Below are positions 7,187 through 15,800 of a DNA stretch of 43,644 nucleotides, one piece after another; positions within the stretch are counted from its first letter, which is position 1; every line of letters begins with the position of its first letter. The notes below the pieces were generated by a model. The model saw only the letters and a list, made by a program, of their open reading frames with translations. It made no database searches and was not told where the DNA came from. The position numbers were made by a program, and so were the translations under genes. The stretch is from a virus, in IMG/VR virus record IMGVR_UViG_3300008107_010511, positions 1 through 43,644 of that record; one strand, written 5' to 3'.

Positions 7187-7366
7187 ATGTCCGAAACTGA
7201 ACTTAAAGATGCTACCAAGACCCACAATATGTACTGTGTTAAGTGCAGAACTATGGTCACTATTACTGGTCCAAAAGTTGTGACTATGAAGAGTAACAGA
7301 AATGCATTGCAAGGTAAGTGTCCTCACTGCTCCACTTCAACTTACAAAATTTTTGCAAAAAACTAA
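7187..7366 (+). CDS. DUF5679-like zinc-ribbon protein, 59 aa
   Basis: A short gene: ATG at 7187, TAA at 7364, with GGGAG 11 bases upstream. The product (starting MSETELKDATKTHNMYCVKC) has two CxxC pairs, YCVKC near residues 16-20 and KCPHC near 45-49, and between them the VTMKSNRNALQG segment typical of DUF5679 proteins, which share a YCVKC...M.N.R.A..G.C..C layout. Such proteins are widespread in large phages and giant viruses and are of unknown role; a single zinc-binding fold is expected. It is the first gene of the rightward late operon and mirrors the zinc ribbon that opens the leftward operon. Confidence 0.8.
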   Translation: MSETELKDATKTHNMYCVKCRTMVTITGPKVVTMKSNRNALQGKCPHCSTSTYKIFAKN

Positions 7367-7369
7367 ATC

Positions 7370-8356
7370 ATGAAATACAAATATGTGAAAATAGCCGCCG
7401 AAGATTCAATTACAGCTCCAATTATTGGTGCTGTATCTGAGGGCTCTTCAGAAGCCGCAGCGTTATCAAAAATCAAAGGCATTATTAGTGGTGACACTGG
7501 TAAAAATATGTTTGAGGATGCTGTTTCACATTTTAAAGAAAAGGCAAAACAAGAACAGTTTCAAGGGGCTGAAGATGCAGAAATCATGGGCAATGAGATT
7601 GAAGATCTCAAGAATGCCTATATGTCTTCAGGATTTAGCTCCAAAGAATTCGACTCATATTTTCCAGAATATTTCAAATTAGAAAACGCTGGTGGATTAC
7701 AAAAAAATCCTAAAGTCTCTAATATTAGCATTGATAAAATTATCAGCATCATGAGGCAAGCTAAAGATGATGCTGCTGCTTCATCTCTTCCTCTTAAAAA
7801 AGTATTTGAAGCTACTTTGATGTTGTATTCAAAAACAAGGAATTTAGCTTTAGCCAAAGATGTTTTAAAAAGAGCAGTCAAACTTGAAAGTGAAGTACCA
7901 GGAGTTGGTATTTTAGATTCCTTATTCAGTGCGATGAGAGGAAATGTTTCTGAAACAAGTTTAATGATGGCACTGCTTGGCACTCCAGAGTTGATGAGAG
8001 AATATACAGAGATCATTGCCCAAGCTACTGGTCATAAACTTGCTCCTGTTGAATTAATTAAAAGAGATGCAGAAATTGCTAAAAACATTCTTGACAATGA
8101 AATCATTACTCATGGTTTAGCAAGAGGTGTTCAGAATGCTATTGAGTCTATTGCAATTAGACAACAAGCAGCTGCTGCTGAAAAAACTCTTACTACACTA
8201 TTTAGGAATACCACATCATTAACTGGTTTTTTTAGAAACATTTACTACTATCTTTGGATGGGTGATAATGTCGCAACAGAAGCTTCAGCTGACTTAATTC
8301 CAGCTAATAGAGGCTTGAAAAATACTTTGTTTACAAAAAGCTCTAGTAACAAATAG
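7370..8356 (+). CDS. Helix-rich virion-type protein, N-terminal part, ends at in-frame TAG
   Basis: This 328-residue reading is the first part of what looks like one longer gene: the TAG at 8354 is followed in the same frame by protein-like sequence that runs on to 9733. The visible part is largely helical: a Gly/Ala/Ser-rich N-terminus, helices around MFEDAVSHFKEKAKQEQF, SIDKIISIMRQAKDDAAASS and LMREYTEIIAQATGHKLAPV, and a hydrophobic aromatic stretch TGFFRNIYYYLWMG near residues 285-299. The family is not recognised. Position ahead of a giant protein and tail genes, Ala-rich helices and low cysteine content suggest an internal virion protein or a tail-tape-measure-like protein. It starts 3 bases after the zinc-ribbon gene without a clear Shine-Dalgarno, so it probably depends on that gene's translation. 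Confidence 0.65.
   Translation: MKYKYVKIAAEDSITAPIIGAVSEGSSEAAALSKIKGIISGDTGKNMFEDAVSHFKEKAKQEQFQGAEDAEIMGNEIEDLKNAYMSSGFSSKEFDSYFPEYFKLENAGGLQKNPKVSNISIDKIISIMRQAKDDAAASSLPLKKVFEATLMLYSKTRNLALAKDVLKRAVKLESEVPGVGILDSLFSAMRGNVSETSLMMALLGTPELMREYTEIIAQATGHKLAPVELIKRDAEIAKNILDNEIITHGLARGVQNAIESIAIRQQAAAAEKTLTTLFRNTTSLTGFFRNIYYYLWMGDNVATEASADLIPANRGLKNTLFTKSSSNK
8354..8356 (+). other. In-frame amber codon inside a coding region
   Basis: The TAG interrupts ...KSSSNK and RVVTAAPSVPLTSTQ, and the next ATG in the same frame (8402) lacks a ribosome-binding site. The 15 codons between TAG and that ATG read like ordinary protein, so the stop appears to fall within one gene. A Gln codon (CAG) differs by one C-to-T change. 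Suppression, reassignment, a real nonsense mutation or sequence error are all possible. Confidence 0.6.
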
Positions 8357-8401
8357 AGAGTTGTTACTGCTGCTCCATCTGTACCATTAACATCTACTCA
8401 A

Positions 8402-9736
8402 ATGGAAACAGAGTTAAAAAGACAATTTGATGCTTCTATGACTAATACTCAAAGAGTATTTAATAAAAACTATCAAGCAGATGCTGCTAGACTTATTGAC
8501 ACAATTGTCCGTTTAAATAATGCAAGAACTGGAAATAATATTCCAGCATTTAATTCTTTAAGACCAGCTGCCAATTCTATATTAAATCAAAAGGGATTTA
8601 AAAATACTTACAACTCAGCTTTTATAGAATTAGCAGAGTCTTATTTATCATTACTGGATGTTAATCAACCCGTCACTAATGATGCAGTTCAACAAGCAGA
8701 AAATTTAAGTGCACCAGAAACTATTCAAGAATTAGCTCCTAACAAAGAACAAGGTGAAAAGTTCAATATTGCTAGGAAAAGATATGACGAGGCTAAGCAA
8801 ACATACAACAATATAAAAAGCTCGATTTATGGCGAACCTGGCTCAAGCATGATAGCTGGTAATGCAAAAGAGCTTGGACAAACAAAGTTAGTTCCTTACA
8901 AATCTCCTGAGCAAGTCAAAGCTAAAATTTCTTCAGCACAAGAATCTATAAAGTCAGCCAAGGCTTATAACAAGATTGTTCAATCAGTTTTAACTGCATG
9001 GATTAGTACACCAGCAGCAAGTTTTTCTGGAAGATCACCAGAGCAAGTTGAAGCGATCAAAACTAGACTCAAGTTCAATATTCATCAGCTACAAATTGAT
9101 GTTGAAAAGTTACAAGCTGATTCTTTTGAATTAAAATCTGAAGCCATAACTGTTGAACAAACTATGAAGCAAAGAAATGAACGCTTCATGGGTGGTGGTC
9201 AATTAGCTGCAGAATTAGCAGGATTGGCAGCATCTTCCAAGGGCACTGCATATGGTTTGGGTGCAGGAATTGGCGAGTTGAATAGGTTAATGGATAGCCA
9301 AATATCAACACAAGAAGATAAAATACAAAAACTTCAACAGGCTCTTTCAACAGCTTCGTCTCCTGAAGAAAGAATGGCTTTAGAAGGTCAACTCAAAAAT
9401 TCAGAAATAGAAAAAGAGCTTTTAAAGAATAAATTATTTCAACAAACAAATGATGCATTACAAGGAAAATTTGATCCATCATTTTATACAGATGCCATGA
9501 GTAGTCCAGGAATTTCACGTTCATCAAATAGCAATAGTAAATATGTTTTAGCATCCAAGTTTATTAAAGAATCAGATGCTGTAATTGAAGATTATTATAA
9601 TAACCTTTTTGAAGAATCAGAAGGCTCTCCAGAATATGGAACAGCTTTAGAACATCCAAAAGAAACAAGAAATACTCTTACTAAAGATATCCCAAAACAC
9701 AAACACAATAAGTCTAGTAAATATAAGCTGAACTAG
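8402..9736 (+). CDS. Helix-rich virion-type protein, C-terminal part (same frame as the preceding part)
   Basis: The coordinates give the ATG-to-TAG reading of 444 residues, but the reading frame is continuous with the gene at 7370, and coding-like sequence begins right after the TAG at 8354. The product is mostly alpha-helical with long probable coiled coils (residues about 215-260 HQLQIDVEKLQADSFELKSE; about 300-350 ISTQEDKIQKLQQALSTA, EERMALEGQLKNSEIEKELL). Between them lies a Gly/Ala-rich segment GGGQLAAELAGLAASSKGTA near 264-283 that could insert in or span a membrane. It ends basic (PKHKHNKSSKYKLN) at TAG 9734; reading on gives 9 more codons to TAA 9764, overlapping the next ATG. Coiled coils plus a hydrophobic core fit a tape-measure or ejected internal virion protein, but no diagnostic domain is visible. 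Confidence 0.6.
   Translation: METELKRQFDASMTNTQRVFNKNYQADAARLIDTIVRLNNARTGNNIPAFNSLRPAANSILNQKGFKNTYNSAFIELAESYLSLLDVNQPVTNDAVQQAENLSAPETIQELAPNKEQGEKFNIARKRYDEAKQTYNNIKSSIYGEPGSSMIAGNAKELGQTKLVPYKSPEQVKAKISSAQESIKSAKAYNKIVQSVLTAWISTPAASFSGRSPEQVEAIKTRLKFNIHQLQIDVEKLQADSFELKSEAITVEQTMKQRNERFMGGGQLAAELAGLAASSKGTAYGLGAGIGELNRLMDSQISTQEDKIQKLQQALSTASSPEERMALEGQLKNSEIEKELLKNKLFQQTNDALQGKFDPSFYTDAMSSPGISRSSNSNSKYVLASKFIKESDAVIEDYYNNLFEESEGSPEYGTALEHPKETRNTLTKDIPKHKHNKSSKYKLN
9734..9736 (+). other. Second in-frame amber codon; TAA nine codons later overlaps the next gene start
   Basis: If this TAG is read through, nine more codons (YKRYNKTHG) lead to TAA 9764-9766, which overlaps the ATG of the next gene at 9759 by 8 bases (ATGGATAA). 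The 4153/4146 junction on the other strand has the same arrangement (GTGGATAA). This makes TAA 9764 an attractive natural end, although TAG with a 22-base gap to the next ATG is also acceptable. Confidence 0.45.
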
Positions 9737-9758
9737 TACAAACGGTATAACAAAACCC

Positions 9759-9875
9759 ATGGATAATAAAGATCCCTGGGTTAGTTATGACAAAGTCTCA
9801 ACGAGTTCTGATGCCTTTGCCTAAGCTAAAGGTCTCCCTACTGAAAAGTACACCGCTGGTAACACTAATGATGTT
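9759..9875 (+). other. Probable true N-terminus of the giant Asn-rich protein, interrupted by TAA
   Basis: An ATG at 9759 is in frame with the long reading that has its first later ATG at 9876. The 39 codons between them read like protein (MDNKDPWVSYDKVSTSSDAF, then AKGLPTEKYTAGNTNDV), with one interruption, TAA at 9822-9824 (codon 22). The ATG at 9876 has no convincing ribosome-binding site, while the sequence before it looks coding. A CAA-to-TAA change would explain the break. Confidence 0.5.
9822..9824 (+). other. In-frame ochre codon near the start of the giant Asn-rich gene
   Basis: TAA falls between ...SSDAFA and AKGLPTEKY in the frame of the 2.1-kilo-residue protein. Both flanks look coding. 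Unlike the two TAGs upstream, reassignment of TAG alone cannot explain it, because TAA is the usual terminator of genes in this window. Confidence 0.5.
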
Positions 9876-12800
9876 ATGGAAGGTGTACATGAAGAGTCAT
9901 TTCTAACCCAAACCCCTTCTAAAATTTCAAGACGATACTCACCTATGAATAAATCTGAGTATAGTGGTTATCGTCCGCCTGACCCTGTCTTTTTATCATA
10001 TAGCAATACCGAGACTACAAATACATTTTTGCCTGAACCTCTAGCAAAACATAAAACTATTGAAGATATAGATAAGGTTCAAGTAAATAATAAGTTCGTC
10101 GTAAATAAGCTATCTTCAACAACAAGAGAAGCCGCTATTGCTCCTGAAGCACTTGAGCTTATTAATATTTTAAACCCAGTTGAAGCTAGAGAAATTCAAA
10201 ATAATATAGTCAATCAAGAGATTAGGGCAGAAAAATACACAAGCTCAATTACACCAATAGAAGTAAAAAAACTTGAAACAAAAACTAATACAATAGTTCA
10301 AAATTCAAGCCCTATTGTTATTGGTAAGCCTAAGATATTAACAACATATAATCAAGTTAATAATAACACTCAAGCAAATACAGAGTTAACCGACATCACT
10401 AAAAATGAAGTGACGGAAGTTGAAACTACTGGTCCTACGTTTACCAATAATGTAAAACAAATTACCAACCAAAATCCAGTTAATATCACAAATATTGAAG
10501 TTAAAAAACCTGTCGTCACACCCAAAATTTCACAGTACATAAACACCATCGATTTTAACTCTTTTGTAAGTAGTTCTTTTGCAGAAATAGTTGACCAAAA
10601 GACTGAACAAAAATTATTATCAAGAAATAATATTAATGTAAAAAAACTAGTTACGGACATTAATGTATTTTTAGAACAGAATAAAAGAGAGTTCAAAAAT
10701 AATATTTCATCATCCGTAAATCAATTCTTCTCAACATATTCAGAAGAAAATATATCAAGCTTGCAAAATTCTATATTGAATGTGATTGATACATCCAATA
10801 ACATTCAAAATTTGGATGTATCGGTTTCTAAAGTTATCAGTGAGTATTTTTCAAAAAATGAAAATGAATTTACTGAAAATTTAGTAACTAATTTTATTAA
10901 TAACTTTAATTTAAATCTACAAAACCAACTCACAAATTTGCAACAAGATTCATCTTCTCAGCTAAATACTATTGAAAATATTAACTTATTAATATCTGAT
11001 ATTAAGAATATTTATGACACCAAACAATCTGAAATCGAAAAAATAATTTCAGAAGTGAACAATGATAATGTTTTAACTAAAGTTGTGGAGTTAGCAAACA
11101 CATATCAAGATTACAAAACCCTATCAACTTCTTCAATAAATGCTCTTTCAAGTCAAGTAAATCAAACAAACATTTCTGAAATCAAAGAAACATTCAACAA
11201 ACAAATTAATAGTATGAATGTCAGAAATGAATCATCTTTGTCAACTTTCAAGCAAGAGTTATATGGCTTCTTGTATTCTTACTTATCAAGTAGTGTAGAT
11301 CAAGAAACATTTAACAACTTGTTAAGTTCAGTCACAACAAGTATCAACGTTGAGCAAGTTAATTCAATAATAAATGATTTTGTTTCTAATAACCGCACTG
11401 AAAATAATTCTCAAGTCATAGATAGCTTGCAATACTTTTCTAATGATAAATATTCAAATATAGTTTCTTCTACCATTGTTGAAACTATCAAAAGTGAAAT
11501 TTTGAATTCTTTATCATCAGTAGTACAAAGTTATTCAAATCAAGATGTAATCCAAAATTCTTTAGTCAAGCAAGTCAAAAATGAACTGGCACAAACTTTA
11601 AATACAGAAATAAATAATACTGTAAATAGTTTTGGCTTTACTGAACTTAAAACATCAATCGAAAATGTTTATAGATCTCAAGATATTAATGAATTTAAAT
11701 CTGAGTTTAGTGATGTTTTGAATAAATCTGAAAACTCTAGCAATACTCAGCTAATATCTTATTTGAATGATTTACTAGAAAATAATATCTCACAATACAA
11801 TTCTAAAAGTGTCAATGTCTTGAATGAAACAAGATATGCTAATTCCGTTAAGAATTTAGTTAATCAAAACTTACATAATGTCTTAACTAATATTGTTCAT
11901 AACCTTTCAGAAGTCAATACATATTCAGACAATAAAAACATATCTACATTGATTTCTAATATAAAAATAATCAATGACAGATTTTTAACTAATAACGCTG
12001 ATAATAGATTGCAGAACTTTAATCTAATCCAAACTAGTATCGAAAACTTTTTAAATAATACTGAAAATAGTTTTGCGTCTTCTTTGAGTAGTGTAAAAAC
12101 AAATCAAAATTCTTATAGCTCTGAAATTGTAGAAAACTTAAGCACCTTTGATCTTCTTTCTTCAAGCACTAGTCTTGAAACTTTGACAGAGATTAAAAAT
12201 TTAATCAATAACTTTAACTCACAAAGCTTTAATGAAGAATCAAATAAATTTATTCAAGAAGCAAAGATATACACTGATTTGGTCAACATGAAAAATCAAA
12301 TCACTTCTGAGCTAAATAATTTTGTAAACACTACATTTGAAACAATTTTAGAAGTAAATCAAAGCTCCACCGTAGTTTCATCTCAACAAATATTAAACTT
12401 AATTGAAGAAGCTGTGTCTACCTTTAATAGTTCAAGTGTATCTAACAAGGCATTATCTTATATTCAAAACACCATACAAGATGCCAAAAAGCCCGAACTT
12501 TATAACAATACATTTCAACTTATTACATCTACAAATATCTTAGAAGATCAAGTAAAAAACTATCTTCTCAAAAACAACTCTGTGCTTGCTGATTATTCTT
12601 TGCAACAAATTTTGAACTTAATTAATCAACCAGTTTATTCTGATTATGTAACATTTCAAGATATAAAAGAAATTATAAACAACACTACAAGCACATCTAG
12701 CTTTGGCATTTTGAGTGAAATTAAGCAATACATCAGCCAAGTAAACTCTCAGGAAAATGCTCAGTTCATCAGTGATTTAAAAACATACTTGACTGAAAAC

Positions 12801-15800
12801 AAGAGTAATCAAAACTTTGTAAATAATACTAATTTTACTGAAGAGTTAAAAAGTTTTATCTCTAACCAAAATAGCTATTCTCCAGAAACTTTTAACCAAA
12901 TCATTAATTCAATTTCTAATAAGTTTGAAAACAAATCTGCCCTTATTTTAAATCAATTAATAAATGAAAATGTAACAAAGCTTAACCAAGCTGTAGAAAC
13001 ATTATACTCCAGTATTTCAAGCAATGAATCTAAAGAAAGTATATTGAATACTCTCTCAACATTTATAAATAATAACTCCAGTTTTTCAGATTTAGAAAAC
13101 AATTTATTGACTGAACAAACTAATAGTTTTAAGCTTGAAAACAATGATTTTATTGAAAATTTAAACAATATTTTATCAAGCAATAACAACACTCTTTCTG
13201 AAGAAATAAAAAATGATATCAAGAATCAAATATTTAATAATATTTCATCTCAGGTTTTAGCCATTATTAATAAAAATGATATTAATAGTCAGCAAATCAG
13301 TAATATAATTCAAAGCTCTAATTCAGTTGAAATTAAAACAAGCGATATAAAAAACTATTTGACTGAGCTTGAAAATGTATATCAAGATAGTGTTTTTGTA
13401 AGTGAAATCAAACATGCTCAATCTTTCTTGAAAAATGAAAGTACGAAGATTGATGTTTTGAACACTCCATATAATCTGAACAATACAAATTTGGATTCAA
13501 TAATTCAAAATTCTTTAAAAAATAATATTGAGAATTTGATAATAAATAAATCTTTTGTTGATTCAATTAATAATTTTAGAACTCAAATTTCAAATGTAAA
13601 TTCAGCAGATGAAATCAATAAGTATTCAAATAATCAAAAAACCATAATTTTGAATGATGCTAAAAATATTTTAAATGATTTCATATCCGTGGTCAAGCCA
13701 GAATACTTAACTGTTGAGAATTTAAGTACGATAAACTCTGCCACATCAATAGAACAATTATCAAACACACTATCTGAAAATAAAAATAGATTTAATTTTT
13801 CAGAAAACACAACCATTTCTAATATCCTAAATCAAAGTACATTTTATTCAGAAATTATTGAATCTGTTACTAAAAATATTTTGAATGACAACAACTTTAC
13901 TGAAAACATATTAATGCAAAAAGTTGACAATGCTTTATATGAATCAATACAAAAACAAATAAATAATGTTAATGATACTTTAATCAAAAATATCATTACA
14001 AATATTGAACAACTAAATATTTCTGAGTTTGCTACAAATCAAGAAATAAATAGCATAATTTCATCATCCATTAATAATACTTTGACTAAACAAGAAGTGT
14101 ATCTAAATGATGTATTAAATTCATTCAATATAAATAATATCAATCAGCAAATAAACACATATAATCAAGAGGTCATTAAATCCATGACTTCTGCAGTCCA
14201 AAATTATGATGTCTCTAAATTGCTTACAAATACCATTAATGAAAACATCAGTCTTAATCAAAATATTGTAAATAATGATGTTATTGAAAATGTTAATCAA
14301 ATTCTAGAAAAAAATAACTACAGTATTTCTGACTTGATATCCGTACAGAGAAATTTGATGGCTATTGAAGGAAAAAATATTAATGCTGAAAATAATTTAG
14401 AAATAAATCAAAACATTATTAACAAAGAAGTTATAGAAAAAATAAACAATATTGTCAAAGAAAGTTTTTTCAATGTTTTAAGATTGAATACAAATCAAAA
14501 CTTTTCAACAATTGAAAGTCAGAATATTGTAAATAATGATGTTGTTGAAAATGTAAATCAAATTCTAGAAAAAAATAACTACAATATTACAGACTTAATG
14601 TCAGTGCAGAAAAATTTGCTTGCCGTAATAGAGCAAAATGTTAATGTAGAAAATGACCAAGATGTACAAAATATCATCAACAATGAAGTTATAGAAAAAA
14701 TAAATAATATTGTAAAGGAAAGTAATTTTTATGTTTCGACTTTAAATACAAATCAAAACTTTTCAACAAATCAAAGTCAAAGCATCTTTAATGATGATGT
14801 CGTAGAAAATGTCAACCAAGTAATAGAAAAAAATAACTATGATATTTCAGACTTAGTATCCATACAGAGAAGCTTGACTGCTATTCAAGAAAATACTATC
14901 AATTCAGAAGAAGCCAAAACAATAATCAAAAATATCTTTAATAGTGAAAATATAGAAAAAATAAATAATTTTATTAAAGATAACAATTTAAATATTGCAA
15001 ACTTGAATATTGACCAAAGATTATCAAATATCGAAAATAAGAATGTAATAAATAATCAAATAGTAGAAAATTTAAATAAATATATCAAAGAAAACAGCTT
15101 TGACATTTCAAGTTTAAATACCTATCAGGCTTATTCATCAAGCGAAAACACGAACATCTTAAATAATGAGATAGTAGAAAATTTAAAGCAAGTTTTAGAT
15201 GGCACAAATGTCAATACCGAAAACTATGAAGAAGTTATAAAAAACTTCTTATCAAGTCAGACAGTTACTCAGCAAATCCAAAACATCATAAACTCAAATA
15301 TTGTAAGAAAATTATTTAGTGAATCTGTTGCGTATGAACTTGAAAAAGGCTCATCTACAGTCAGAGATTTATTAGAAGAGAAAACAACAAATAATCAAGT
15401 TAATTTATTTTCGCAGTTTATAAGTAAAAATCAGCAATCATTAAACGAAATTAAAGCCTCTGTAAATAATGAAGTTAAAAACGAAGTAGAAAGAATTGAA
15501 AACATAACTTTAAACTTTGAAAATCAATCCACATATCAAAAATCAAGCATTCAAGTATATGACGAAGTAACGAACAAGATTGAAGCAAGTTTGCCCGATG
15601 GATTTAATAAAGTAAGTACAAACGAAGCTGTAAATATTTCTGAAACTAATAATACAAATAATGATTTCAGAAATATTACCGTAGTAAAACAAATTGATGA
15701 AAATGAAGATGTACAGATTTCAAATTTAAGAATAGAAAAGGTTTGGAATAAGTTTGTCCAAGAGGAAGTAAATAAAATTGTTGAACAAGTAAATAATCAT

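Noticed and set aside
8354-9824. Full reassignment of TAG to Gln as the only explanation
   Set aside because: It would not explain the TAA at 9822, and only two internal TAGs occur in the whole window. Kept as one hypothesis among several.
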